The notes under the pieces: model-generated
Database searches by the model: none
What the model was told of the DNA's origin: nothing
Seen by the model: the letters and a program-made list of their open reading frames with translations, nothing else
NCBI RefSeq assembly: GCF_001598255.1
Contig: NZ_BCYP01000011.1
Coordinates: 62,001-126,000, forward strand
DNA: 64,000 nucleotides
Origin: Mitsuaria chitosanitabida ATCC BAA-476 = NBRC 102408
GTDB lineage: Bacteria; Pseudomonadota; Gammaproteobacteria; Burkholderiales; Burkholderiaceae_C
Direction: 5' to 3'
Position numbers and translations under genes: made by a program
In this document: positions 19,292 through 28,806 of the stretch, one piece after another
Position numbering within the stretch: position 1 is the stretch's first letter
Layout of the letters: each line of letters opens with the position of its first letter

Positions 19292-19564
19292 ATGATTCAG
19301 CAGGCCCAAGTCGAACTCGCCAAGACCTTCTTCGAGCAGTCGAAGCAAGCGTTCGAACACAACTATTCGGCGTGGCGCACGGTGCTCGCGTCGCAGAAGT
19401 CGATCATGGACTCGATGCGTACGGCGGGAGCGCCCTTCGCGGTGGCGGCCGATGAGTTCCAGAAACTGATCGATTTCCACGAGCAGCAGTTCCGCGCGAG
19501 CTACGACTTCATGACGAAGATGCAGGCGGACTACGCCAAGCTGGTCCAGCAGAAGACCAAGTGA
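19292..19564 (+). CDS. Phasin-like small helical protein
   Basis: This 90-residue protein is almost entirely amphipathic helix with phasin-like spacing of aromatic and hydrophobic residues: AKTFFEQSKQAFEHNYSAWR, then FQKLIDFHEQQFRASYDFM. Phasins coat polyhydroxyalkanoate granules; no PHA gene is near, so this is a resemblance and not proof. AGGAG lies upstream of the ATG at usual spacing. It has no signal peptide or membrane helix. It is followed after 12 bases by the luciferase-like gene. Confidence 0.65.
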   Translation: MIQQAQVELAKTFFEQSKQAFEHNYSAWRTVLASQKSIMDSMRTAGAPFAVAADEFQKLIDFHEQQFRASYDFMTKMQADYAKLVQQKTK

Positions 19565-19576
19565 GCGCCTGACGTC

Positions 19577-20545
19577 GTGACGGCCTTCGACGACGCGCCC
19601 GGCGCGCGCTTCAATCGCGCGCACGGGCGCGTCTTCGTTTCCGGGCGCCTGACTTTGGGGCTGATGACGCCGGTGGATGCGCGGCCCGACCGCATGGCCG
19701 ATGTCGACGAGGCGCTCGCGCTCGCGGCGCTCGCGGACCGGCTGGGCTTCGCGGCGCTGTGGACGCGGGACGTCCCGCTGATGGTGCCGCAGGGCAGCGA
19801 CAACACGGCGAGCGCGCTCGACGACCCCTTCCTCTGGTTGAGCGCGATGGCCGCGGCCACGCGCGACATCGCGATCGGCGCCGCCGCCATCGTGCTGCCG
19901 CTGCGGCATCCGCTGCACGTGGCGAAGTCCGCGCTGTCGCTGGACCGGCTGAGCGCGGGCCGCTTCGTCCTCGGCATGGGCTCGGGCGACCGGCCCGCCG
20001 AGTTCGCCGCCTTTGGCGAGGACCTCGACCAACGCGCCGAGACCTTCCGCGAGCGCTGGGCGACCGTGCGCGCGGCGCTGTCGCCGCTCGCGTCGGAGCG
20101 CGAGGCCGTGGTCGCGGCCAGCGGCGGCTACGAGCTGATGCATCCGCCGTCGTCGCGCATCCCGATGATGGTGGTGGGCTCGGCGCGACAGTCGCTGCAA
20201 TGGATCGCGACGCACGCCGATGCCTGGGCGACCTACCACCGCGAGGAGGCGCGGCAGGAAGGGCGCATCGATCTCTGGCAGCGCGCGCTCGCGCAGAAGG
20301 GCGTGGGCGGGAAGCCGTTCGTGCAGTCGGTGCAGCTGGAGCTGCTCGACGATCCGCACGCGGCGCCGGAACCGCTGGCGCTGGGGCTGCGCACGGGGCG
20401 GCATGCGCTGATCGCCTACCTGCGCCGGATGCACGCGATGGGCGTGGGTCATGTGCTGTTCAACCTCGGACGAGGGCGTCCCGCGCGCGATGTGATCCAG
20501 GAGCTGGGCGCCGAGGTGTTGCCGCGGCTGGCGGACCGTCCCTGA
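19577..20545 (+). CDS. Luciferase-like (LLM) flavin oxidoreductase
   Basis: This 322-residue protein has the bacterial luciferase-like TIM-barrel pattern. LTLGLMTPVDARPD opens the first strand; FAALWTRDVPL, AAIVLPLRHPLHVAKSALSLDRLS and GRFVLGMGSGDRP follow, the last typical of the flavin-binding core. The pattern fits the TIGR03571-type LLM subgroup (from memory). Such enzymes oxidise unknown substrates with reduced flavin. The start is a GTG at 19577; it lies close behind the phasin-like gene and may share its transcript. Confidence 0.82.
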   Translation: MTAFDDAPGARFNRAHGRVFVSGRLTLGLMTPVDARPDRMADVDEALALAALADRLGFAALWTRDVPLMVPQGSDNTASALDDPFLWLSAMAAATRDIAIGAAAIVLPLRHPLHVAKSALSLDRLSAGRFVLGMGSGDRPAEFAAFGEDLDQRAETFRERWATVRAALSPLASEREAVVAASGGYELMHPPSSRIPMMVVGSARQSLQWIATHADAWATYHREEARQEGRIDLWQRALAQKGVGGKPFVQSVQLELLDDPHAAPEPLALGLRTGRHALIAYLRRMHAMGVGHVLFNLGRGRPARDVIQELGAEVLPRLADRP

Positions 20546-20576
20546 TCCTGGTGTCGGCGGAGGACCTCACCCCGGG

Positions 20577-20606
20577 TTGACGCCGCCGAGCGTGCAGTGG
20601 AAGAAT
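20577..20606 (+). promoter_or_regulatory. Sigma-70-like promoter in 410-base gap
   Basis: TTGACG (20577-20582), an 18-base spacer and AAGAAT (20601-20606) form a plausible promoter just after the luciferase-like gene. It points at the mini-ORF and the RNA-ligase cassette. The rest of the 20546-20955 gap holds no convincing full-length gene. Confidence 0.45.
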
Positions 20607-20672
20607 CGCGCCTCACGCCGGGCGGCCCCGCCCGCGCGCCTGTCCAACCTCTTCGATTCCAGGAGGTGTCCC

Positions 20673-20702
20673 ATGAAGTTCCGTACGTCCATCACCTGCT
20701 GA
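20673..20702 (+). CDS. Nine-codon mini-ORF with strong ribosome site
   Basis: AGGAGGTG ends a few bases before an ATG that opens MKFRTSITC and then stops at TGA. The same frame after the TGA runs a further 24 codons to a second TGA. It could be a leader peptide, a decayed gene or chance; the strong ribosome site is the main reason to record it. Confidence 0.3.
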   Translation: MKFRTSITC

Positions 20703-20916
20703 TTGCCGACGACTGCTTCCCAGCAGCATCGTGTCGGCGCCGTCTGCGCCCGCGAAGGCTGCGGCACCGGTTCCTGATTCTCCCGACGCCTGCCATGAGG
20801 CCGATGGAGCACGAATCTCCCGCTTCTTCCTGCCGCGACGCCCCCCGGTCCTGAGCGACCCGGTGGCGATTCGACCGCGCCTGTCACACGTCCGTCGGTT
20901 CCCTGACTCCACCAGG

Positions 20917-20944
20917 ACCCGCCCGCGCCAAGAACGCGGCGGGT
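20917..20944 (+). promoter_or_regulatory. GC-rich hairpin just before the RNA ligase start
   Basis: ACCCGCCCGCG and CGCGGCGGGT pair, with one bulged C, around a seven-base loop (CCAAGAA). The hairpin ends 11 bases before the ligase ATG, where a ribosome site would be expected. It may hinder initiation or act as an attenuator; this is inference. Confidence 0.4.
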
Positions 20945-20955
20945 GACGGATTCCC

Positions 20956-21852
20956 ATGCATTTGCAATCCCTGCCGCTGCTGCGCTATCCGCGCACGGCG
21001 CATCTCGAAGGCAGCCGTCTGCAGGACGGCGATTCCGCGCACGACCAGATGCCGCTCGCGGCGCTCGCGGGCCGGCATGTCGTCATCGAGGAGAAGCTCG
21101 ACGGCGCCAATGCCGGCGTCTCCTTCAGCGAGGGCGGCGACCTGCTGCTGCAGTCGCGCGGTCACTACCTGACCGGCGGCTTCGGCGAGCGCCAGTTCAA
21201 CGCGATGAAGATCTGGGCCCTGGCCCATGAGCATCGCCTGATCGAGCGCCTGGAGGACCGCTACGTGCTGTACGGCGAGTGGGCCTATGCCAAGCACAGC
21301 GTCTGGTACGACCGGCTGCCGCATTTCTTCAATGAGTTCGACGTCTACGACCGCGCCACCGGCCAGTTCCTGTCGACGCCGCGCCGGCATGCACTGCTGG
21401 CGGGATCGCCGGTCCTGTCGGTGCCGGTGCTCTATGCGGGACCGATGCCGACCCAGGCCCCGCTGCTGTGGCGGCTGGTGCGGCGATCGCTGGCGAAGTC
21501 GGCCGGCTGGCGCGAGGCCTTCGAGGCCGCGACGCGGCGCGAGTCGCTCGCGCTGGACCTGTGCTGGAAGCAGACGGACAAGTCGGACCAGTCCGAAGGG
21601 CTCTACCTGAAGGTCGAGGACGACGCGCAGGTGCTGGGCCGCTACAAGCTGGTCCGGCCGTCCTTCACGCAGACCATCCTGGACAGCGACAGCCACCATG
21701 CCCGGCGGCCCATCCTGCCCAATGCGCTGGCCCCCGGCGCCGACCTCTTCGCCGAGCGGCCGACGGTGACCTGGCACGACCTGGGCCTGAGGACCCTGCA
21801 CGCGATCGATGCGCTGAAGGTGCTGGCCGGCGAGGGCGCCGGACGACGATGA
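20956..21852 (+). CDS. ATP-dependent RNA ligase family protein
   Basis: This 298-residue protein carries the nucleotidyltransferase motifs of RNA ligases: motif I EEKLDGANAG with the adenylated lysine K47, motif III-like VLYGEWAYAKHS, motif IV EGLYLKVED and motif V GRYKLVRPSF. The family joins 5'-phosphate and 3'-OH RNA ends through ligase-AMP and RNA-adenylate intermediates. It has no signal peptide, so it is cytoplasmic. The HD-Pnk gene starts 26 bases after its stop and could make exactly the ends this ligase needs. There is no clear ribosome site; a stable hairpin sits directly upstream. Confidence 0.85.
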   Translation: MHLQSLPLLRYPRTAHLEGSRLQDGDSAHDQMPLAALAGRHVVIEEKLDGANAGVSFSEGGDLLLQSRGHYLTGGFGERQFNAMKIWALAHEHRLIERLEDRYVLYGEWAYAKHSVWYDRLPHFFNEFDVYDRATGQFLSTPRRHALLAGSPVLSVPVLYAGPMPTQAPLLWRLVRRSLAKSAGWREAFEAATRRESLALDLCWKQTDKSDQSEGLYLKVEDDAQVLGRYKLVRPSFTQTILDSDSHHARRPILPNALAPGADLFAERPTVTWHDLGLRTLHAIDALKVLAGEGAGRR

Positions 21853-21878
21853 CCCCGAGCGGGTCGAGGGAGAACAAG

Positions 21879-23027
21879 ATGAACATGACCTGGAAGGACG
21901 TGCGGGCCCTGGTGCCCGCCGATGGCCGGTCCGTGGACGAGCAGGCCTGCCTGGCGGCGTTCCCGGTGCTGGAGCTCGCGAAGACCACGCCACAGGACCC
22001 GCGCCACCACGCCGAGGGCGATGTGTGGACGCACACGAAGATGGTGCTGGACGCCTTGCTCGCGTTGCCGGACTACGCCTGCGCCTCGCGCGAGGATCAG
22101 GAAGTGCTGTTCCTCGCCGCGCTGCTGCACGACGTGGCCAAGCATGCGGCGACCGTCATCGATCCGGTGACCGGCGCGATCGGTCAGCCGGGGCACTCGC
22201 GCATGGGCGCGGTCGACGCGCGCGTGCTGCTCTGGGACGCGGGCATGCCCTTCGCCCCGCGCGAGGCCGTCTGCCGCCTGATCGCCGTGCATCAGGTCCC
22301 CTTCTTCGCGATGGCGGATTCGCGGCGGGCCGTGCCGCCCGAGTACATCGTGCGCGAGCTTTCGTGCGCACTGGACCTGTCGCTGCTGGCCACGCTGGCC
22401 GAGGCCGACATGCGGGGCCGGATCTGCCAGGACCAGTCCCGCGTGCTCGACAACATCGAGCTGTTCCGCGAGCTGGCGCGCGAGGAGGGCTGCTACGGTC
22501 AGGCGCGCGCTTTCGCCGACGCGCACACCCGGGTGAGTTACTTCCGCGGTGCCGACGTGCATCCGGACTACGCGCTGTTCCAGGAACCGGGCTCGCGCGT
22601 GACGGTGATGTGCGGGCTGCCGGCCTCCGGCAAGGACACCTGGGTCGCGGCGCATCGGCCGGCGCTGCCCGTCGTGTCCTTCGACGACGCGCGCGAGGCG
22701 CTCGGCCTGCGTCACGGGCAGAACGAAGGCGCGGTGGCGCACGCGGCGGTGGACAAGGCCAAGGCGCTGCTGCGGGCACGGCAGCCCTTCGTGTGGAACG
22801 CGACCCACCTCAGCCAGCAGATGCGCGACAAGACGCTGGACCTGCTCTACGCCTACGGCGCGGAGGTCGAGATCGTCTACCTGGAGCGCCCGCGGGCGGA
22901 GCTGCTGCGGCGCAACGATCGCCGCGACAGCTCGCTGTCCAACAAGGCGCTGCTCGGCATGCTGCGCAAGTGGGAGTTGCCGATGCCGACGGAAGCGCAC
23001 GCGGTGCACTACCTGCCGGACGCCTGA
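21879..23027 (+). CDS. HD-Pnk-like RNA end-healing enzyme (HD phosphoesterase + kinase)
   Basis: This 382-residue, two-domain protein has an N-terminal HD domain with H43/H44 and H52 in RHHAEGDVWTH, H84-D85 in LLHDVAKHA, and GHSRMGA further on. A C-terminal P-loop kinase has GLPASGKD at 246-253 and VSFDDAREALG as the next strand; RRNDRRDSS could be the lid. The order matches HD-Pnk as described for Runella slithyformis, where HD removes 2',3'-cyclic or 3' phosphates and the kinase phosphorylates 5'-OH ends. With the ligase upstream it forms a full RNA-repair set. The start at 21879 has GGGAG nearby; an in-frame ATG at 21849 overlaps the ligase stop. Confidence 0.82.
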   Translation: MNMTWKDVRALVPADGRSVDEQACLAAFPVLELAKTTPQDPRHHAEGDVWTHTKMVLDALLALPDYACASREDQEVLFLAALLHDVAKHAATVIDPVTGAIGQPGHSRMGAVDARVLLWDAGMPFAPREAVCRLIAVHQVPFFAMADSRRAVPPEYIVRELSCALDLSLLATLAEADMRGRICQDQSRVLDNIELFRELAREEGCYGQARAFADAHTRVSYFRGADVHPDYALFQEPGSRVTVMCGLPASGKDTWVAAHRPALPVVSFDDAREALGLRHGQNEGAVAHAAVDKAKALLRARQPFVWNATHLSQQMRDKTLDLLYAYGAEVEIVYLERPRAELLRRNDRRDSSLSNKALLGMLRKWELPMPTEAHAVHYLPDA

Positions 23028-23035
23028 GGCGCGAG

Positions 23036-23059
23036 GCGGACGATTCGATCGTCGTCCGC
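23036..23059. terminator. Hairpin after the RNA-repair cassette
   Basis: GCGGACGA and TCGTCCGC form an eight-base stem with an eight-base loop between the stops of two convergent genes. There is no T-run, so termination is only likely. Confidence 0.45.
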
Positions 23060-23089
23060 TCGCGTCCCGCTCGGGGGGAGAGGCCCGGT

Positions 23090-23632
23090 TCAGCGACCGC
23101 GCAGCTTGACCGCCGGGAAATCGACCGGCACGTCGAAGGCGACGTTCACGTAGTTGGTGAACAGGTTGAGCGCCACGTGCGCGAGGATCTCGACGATCTC
23201 CTCGTCGTTGAAGCCGACGTGGCGCAGCGACTGCACGTCCGCGTCGTTGAGCTGGGCGCGCTCGTGGACGACCTTGAGCGCGAAGCGCAGCGCGGCGTTG
23301 GTCTTGGGATCGCTCGATTCGCCGGCTTGCGCGGCGCTCATCTCCTCGGCGCTCGCGCCGGCCTTGCGACCCAGCGCGGTGTGGGCCGCCAGGCAGTACG
23401 CGCAGGCGTTGCGGTCGGCGATGGCGACGGCGATCTGCTCGCCGAGCTTGGCCGGGATCACGCCGCCGCCGAGCGCGCCGAAGCTGCCCCACAGGCTCTG
23501 GAGCGCGGCCGGCGAATTGGCCACCACGCGGAACATCGCCGGCGTGGCACCGAACGCGCCCTGGATCTGCGCGAGCAGTTCCTGGCGTTGGCCTTGGGCG
23601 GTCGTGGGATCGATCAGGGGAATGCGGGACAT
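23090..23632 (-). CDS. AhpD/carboxymuconolactone decarboxylase-like protein
   Basis: This 180-residue protein has the AhpD-type core with redox motif NACAYCLAAHTALG (CxxC plus His) at about residues 80-95. The family includes peroxidase-linked disulfide reductases and decarboxylases; the CxxC-H arrangement favours a redox role. The start at 23632 (MSRIPLIDPTT) has a GAAAGG ribosome site. It is divergent from an AraC-type regulator, which probably controls it. Confidence 0.85.
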   Translation of the reverse strand: MSRIPLIDPTTAQGQRQELLAQIQGAFGATPAMFRVVANSPAALQSLWGSFGALGGGVIPAKLGEQIAVAIADRNACAYCLAAHTALGRKAGASAEEMSAAQAGESSDPKTNAALRFALKVVHERAQLNDADVQSLRHVGFNDEEIVEILAHVALNLFTNYVNVAFDVPVDFPAVKLRGR

Positions 23633-23787
23633 GGGAATGCCTTTCGGAAGGGATGGTTGAAGGGGTGATCGGAGGAAGGGATGAGCAGCTGCCGGAATGA
23701 AATGTGGCGCGTCGGTCAGTAGAATCCGTCGCGATTCGTCCTGGTGTCGTATCCATTCATCCAGATTCATCTGTCGCCTTCACGCCC

Positions 23788-24681
23788 ATGTCCGATCTGC
23801 CCGATCCCGCTTCGCAGCCCGCCTTCGATCGCCTGTCCGGCTTGCTGGAGCGGTTTCGCGTGCGGGCGCGGCTGTTCCACAACGGCCCGCTGTGCGGGGT
23901 GTCGGTGTTCGACGCGAAGCCCGGACGGGCCTTCCTGCATGTGCTGCGTCGAGGGGAGATGGAGCTGCGTCATCGCGGGCCCGGCCTGCCGAGACGCGTG
24001 AAGGTGACGGAGCCGACGCTGCTCTTCTATCCGCGGCCCGTGCTGCACGAGTTCCGCAACCCGCCGCGAGACGGTTCCGACTTCACCTGCGCGGAGATCG
24101 AGTTCGACGGCGGCGACCAGCATCCGCTGGTGCGCGCGCTGCCGCCGGTGCTGCTGTTGCCGCTGACCCAGGTCGAGGGGCTGGATCTGTCGCTGCAACT
24201 GCTGTTCAGCGAGACGGAACGGCTGCGCTGTGGCCAGCGCATCCTGGCGGACCGGTTGTTCGAGGTCGTGCTGATCCAGCTGCTGCGCTGGCTGGTCGAT
24301 CGCCCGGAGGTCTCGGAGGTGCGCACCGGTCTGATGGCGGGGCTCGCGGATCCGCGGCTGGCGCGGGTGCTGACCGCGATGCAGGAGTCGCCCGGCGCGG
24401 CCTGGACGCTGGACCGGATGGCCGATCTCGCGGGCATGTCGCGCAGCGCCTTCGCTGCGCGCTTCAAGGACGTGGTCGGCGAACCGCCCGCGGCCTACCT
24501 CGCCGACTGGCGCATGGCGCTGGCGCAGCAGGCGCTGCGGCAGGGGCGACCCGTCAAGCAGATCGCCGACGAGCTCGGCTACGCGAATCCCTCGGCGCTG
24601 TCGCGCGTGTTCACGCAGCGCGTGGGGCAGTCGCCGCGTGCGTGGAAGGAGGGCCTCAGCGCTCCAGCCAACGCGCCATGA
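23788..24681 (+). CDS. AraC-family transcriptional regulator
   Basis: This 297-residue regulator has an N-terminal cupin-type effector domain (AraC_binding-like, residues about 10-170) and a C-terminal pair of helix-turn-helix motifs (DRMADLAGMSRSAFAARFK and VKQIADELGYANPSALSRVF). It is divergent from the AhpD-like gene across about 155 bases, suggesting local control. ATG 23788 fits the usual N-terminus; an upstream start at 23704 would run into the neighbour's promoter. Its 3' end overlaps the next convergent gene by 26 bases. Confidence 0.88.
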   Translation: MSDLPDPASQPAFDRLSGLLERFRVRARLFHNGPLCGVSVFDAKPGRAFLHVLRRGEMELRHRGPGLPRRVKVTEPTLLFYPRPVLHEFRNPPRDGSDFTCAEIEFDGGDQHPLVRALPPVLLLPLTQVEGLDLSLQLLFSETERLRCGQRILADRLFEVVLIQLLRWLVDRPEVSEVRTGLMAGLADPRLARVLTAMQESPGAAWTLDRMADLAGMSRSAFAARFKDVVGEPPAAYLADWRMALAQQALRQGRPVKQIADELGYANPSALSRVFTQRVGQSPRAWKEGLSAPANAP

Positions 24682-25366
24682 CCTCGCTCAGCGCCTTGCG
24701 CAGACCGGGGCCGTGCGCGGCCGCGTCGCGTCGCAGTTGATCGAGCGGGACACCCGCCTGGGCCAGTTCGCCGGCGTGGCCGATCAGCCATTGCTCCAGC
24801 CGGGCCGGATCGCCCTCCAGGTGGAACTGAAGGCCCAGGGCGTAGTCCTCGATGGCGAAGGCCTGATGCGGGCACAGCGGCGTTTCCGCGAGGCTGGAGA
24901 TGCCAGGGGGCAGGGCGAACTGATCGCCGTGCCAGTGCAGGACGGGCTGACCGCCCGCCAGCGGCGCGAGCGCGGAGTCCCGGCCAGCGTCGGTGAGCCA
25001 CAGCGGCGAGTAGCCGATCTCCTTCTTCCCGTGCGCCATCGGCTTCACGTCGGCGCCGAGCGCGCGCGCCATCAGCTGCGCGCCCAGGCAGATGCCCAGC
25101 AGGGGGCTGCGGTCGGCGAGGCGGCGCTCGATCAGCGCGAGCTCGTCGCGCAGGCAGGGGTAGAGCGCGTCGTCATACGCCCCGATGGGGCCGCCGAGCA
25201 CGACCAGCAGATCGACCGCGTCCAGGTCGACATCGCGCAGGTCGTCGACGCCGGCATCCAGGGTGATGAAGCGCTCGAAGCCTTGGGACTCGAGCACGGG
25301 ACGGAGCAGGCTGAGGTCCTCGAAGGCGAGGTGGCGCAGGGCGAGGACGGTCTTGGCGTGCGGCAT
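24656..25366 (-). CDS. Class I glutamine amidotransferase
   Basis: This 236-residue protein has a class I glutaminase fold with nucleophile Cys in LLGICLGAQLMA (about residue 94) and the His/Glu pair in GLQFHLEGD. The WHGDQF element is typical of stand-alone GATase proteins related to YfeJ/GuaA N-domains. No synthase partner is adjacent, so its acceptor is unknown. Upstream of its start lies an array of hexanucleotide repeats (25489-25584). A second, different GATase is found at 27818-28546. Confidence 0.85.
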   Translation of the reverse strand: MPHAKTVLALRHLAFEDLSLLRPVLESQGFERFITLDAGVDDLRDVDLDAVDLLVVLGGPIGAYDDALYPCLRDELALIERRLADRSPLLGICLGAQLMARALGADVKPMAHGKKEIGYSPLWLTDAGRDSALAPLAGGQPVLHWHGDQFALPPGISSLAETPLCPHQAFAIEDYALGLQFHLEGDPARLEQWLIGHAGELAQAGVPLDQLRRDAAAHGPGLRKALSEVMARWLER

Positions 25367-25488
25367 GGCGAAGGCGCGGCGGGCCGCGCGCGGGAAGACG
25401 GACGAGCGGCGAGTATCCCCGCCGCCGTCGCCTCGCGACGCACCGGATCGTCCAGCGGACCTATCGATTCGTACAGGTGGCGCGAGGT

Positions 25489-25584
25489 CGAATCCGAATC
25501 CGAATCCGAATCCGAGCCTGGGTCTGGGTCTGGGTCTGGGTCTGGGTCTGGGTCTGGCCCTGAGCTTGGGCTTGGGCTTGGGCT
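25489..25584. repeat. Hexanucleotide repeat array 1
   Basis: Sixteen hexamers run in unbroken phase: CGAATC x4, CGAGCC, TGGGTC x6, TGGCCC, TGAGCT, TGGGCT x3. The units change along the array but the six-base period does not. It lies in the 255-base gap between the glutaminase gene start and the membrane-protein stop. No gene could be assigned to it, although several frames through it are open and would encode dipeptide repeats. Confidence 0.9.
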
Positions 25585-25621
25585 TCGGCGGGGCTGGGCC
25601 GGACCTAGGTCCAGTTCCGGA

Positions 25622-26131
25622 TCAGGCCGGCCGCGGCTGGCCGGCGGTCGCGCCGCCCTTGTGGATCCGCCAGGCTTGCACGGCCATGATGAGGACGAAG
25701 ACCAGCAGCACCACGTTGACCGCCTGCTTGAAGGCCGGATCGTCCGGGCCGGTGAAGAGCGGCGCCCCGGCGGGGAGTCGGGAGAAGGTCTCGTTGAGGC
25801 CCGGGATCATGTGGAAGAACAGCGTGGCGCTGAAGCCCAGCGTCTCCACGTAGGGCGAGAGCCGGCCCAGCACGCGGGTCCGGCGGGCCAGCAGGGCGAT
25901 GGCCAAGGTCACGAGCGTCACGATGGCCAGCCCGTGAGCGACATTGAAGCCGCCATGCCGGAAGATGCCGAAGGCCGTGAGGCAGGTGAGGACCGTGCTC
26001 CAGAGGTAGACGCGGGCGAGGCCGGTCGGCGCGTTGACGCGGCCGTGGCGCAGGAGGCAACCGTAGCCGGCGACCAGCGCGATCAGCGACAAGGCCGTGT
26101 GCACGGCGCCGAGAGGGGTGAGACCGAACAT
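25622..26131 (-). CDS. Four-helix membrane protein of unknown function
   Basis: This 169-residue protein has about four hydrophobic segments: GAVHTALSLIALVAGYG, VYLWSTVLTCLTAFGIF, GLAIVTLVTLAIALLA and VVLLVFVLIMAVQAWRI. Two membrane His residues occur in IFRHGGFNVAHG. It resembles small DUF2306-like or heme-type membrane proteins only in general layout. It lies between the two repeat arrays and is oriented like its neighbours. Confidence 0.7.
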   Translation of the reverse strand: MFGLTPLGAVHTALSLIALVAGYGCLLRHGRVNAPTGLARVYLWSTVLTCLTAFGIFRHGGFNVAHGLAIVTLVTLAIALLARRTRVLGRLSPYVETLGFSATLFFHMIPGLNETFSRLPAGAPLFTGPDDPAFKQAVNVVLLVFVLIMAVQAWRIHKGGATAGQPRPA

Positions 26132-26269
26132 GCGAGCTCCTGCGGATTGAGGACTTGTCCGGTCTGGACCGGACCCGCGCGGCGGGCCCGGGTCAGCCGG
26201 CGCGGGACACCGGGACGGGACGGCGTCCGCCCCAACCGGGAAAGATAGGCGACGGCGCGCGGATCCGCA

Positions 26270-27727
<1,458 letters not shown>

Positions 27728-27817
27728 GGGGTCGGCTCCGGGAGCTGCGGCGGGACGGAGGCTCGCATGCTCGCCGGACCGGCGAGGAAAGTCACGAGGG
27801 CCTTCCGCCCCTGGGGC

Positions 27818-28546
27818 TCAGGCCGCCCGCGCGCCGCCGAAGACGGGTGGCCGGTCCAGCTGGCCGATCCAGTGGCGATAGAGCGTGCCCGCCGCCTGGC
27901 GCAGCCGGGCCAGGCGTTCCGGCAGGCCGGCGAGGATCTCGGCCTCGCTCTGCACGGTCAGGCCGCGACCGCGGCGGAGCTCGTCGCGGCCATGGGCGCA
28001 CCAGTCGCGCAGGCTCTGCTCGGTGACCTCGAGGTGGCTTTGCAGGCCGATGTGCGGACCCAGCGCGAAGCCCTTGTTCAGACAGTTCGAGCCGAACAGC
28101 GTGCGTGTCGCGCCGCGCGGGATCTGGAAGCTGTCGTAATGCCAGTTGAAGCTGAGCAGCCGTTCCTCGCCGCCGAACTGGTCGCGCGCGGCGGGCGTGA
28201 TCCAGAGCTCGCGCCAGCCGATGTCGGGGCGGGGATTGCGAGCGACGCCGGCGCCCATGGCGCGGGCCAGCTGCTGCGCGCCGAAGCAGTGGCCGAGGAT
28301 GGGGCGGCTCAGGCGCAGCGCGTCGATGAGCAGCGACTGCTCGGCGCGTATCCAGGGCAGTCCGTCATGGACGCTGTGGTCGCTGCCCAGCATCACGACG
28401 CCGCTGAAGGCCGCGGCGGTGCGGGGCAGGGGCTCGCCCAGATCGGGGCGGAGCAGGTGGACGGGGATGTCGTGGGCGCGCAGGCACTGCAGCAGGTAGC
28501 CGGGCCCTTGCGCGGCCTCGTGCTGAAGGATCAACACCGGTCTCAT
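27818..28546 (-). CDS. Class I glutamine amidotransferase-like protein
   Basis: This 242-residue protein has the glutaminase nucleophile in ILGHCFGAQQLARAMG and His in GLQSHLEV, with FNWHYDSFQIP in between. It differs clearly from the other GATase at 24656-25366, so the two are not a recent duplication. It begins MRPVLILQHEAAQGPGYL, typical of stand-alone GATases of unknown acceptor. Its start faces moaE across a 260-base gap that holds a direct repeat. Confidence 0.85.
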   Translation of the reverse strand: MRPVLILQHEAAQGPGYLLQCLRAHDIPVHLLRPDLGEPLPRTAAAFSGVVMLGSDHSVHDGLPWIRAEQSLLIDALRLSRPILGHCFGAQQLARAMGAGVARNPRPDIGWRELWITPAARDQFGGEERLLSFNWHYDSFQIPRGATRTLFGSNCLNKGFALGPHIGLQSHLEVTEQSLRDWCAHGRDELRRGRGLTVQSEAEILAGLPERLARLRQAAGTLYRHWIGQLDRPPVFGGARAA

Positions 28547-28641
28547 GCGGAGGGGCGCCGGCTGTCGCTCGGCGCCATGGTTGCGAGGCCTTCAGCGTAG
28601 GGAGCTGCGCATCAAGGCCGAGGCAAGACCTGGCGCGGGGG

Positions 28642-28659
28642 TGTCAAGAAGGTATCAAG
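28642..28659. promoter_or_regulatory. Direct repeat with 11-base period
   Basis: GTGTCAAG and GTATCAAG occur three bases apart (28641-28648 and 28652-28659), an arrangement typical of OmpR/PhoB-class sites. GGTGTCAAGA also occurs at 9753-9762 and the inverse of GGTATCAAG at 9808-9816, upstream of kdp. It lies between the divergent GATase and moaE genes; the regulator is unknown. The rest of the 260-base gap shows nothing I can name. Confidence 0.35.
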
Positions 28660-28806
28660 GGCGACGGCGAGTGCCCTGCGCGTCGTGGCAATGGCGCAGA
28701 CCGTCGCGCAAGTGCGATTCGCCTCGACGCCCACCCATGTCGATCACGGGGCCGACTTGAATCGGTGGGCGCTCGTCGCGCGATGTCCCGATGCCACAAT
28801 CGCCGG

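Noticed and set aside
25489-25584. CRISPR array
   Set aside because: The repeats are contiguous hexamers with no spacers.
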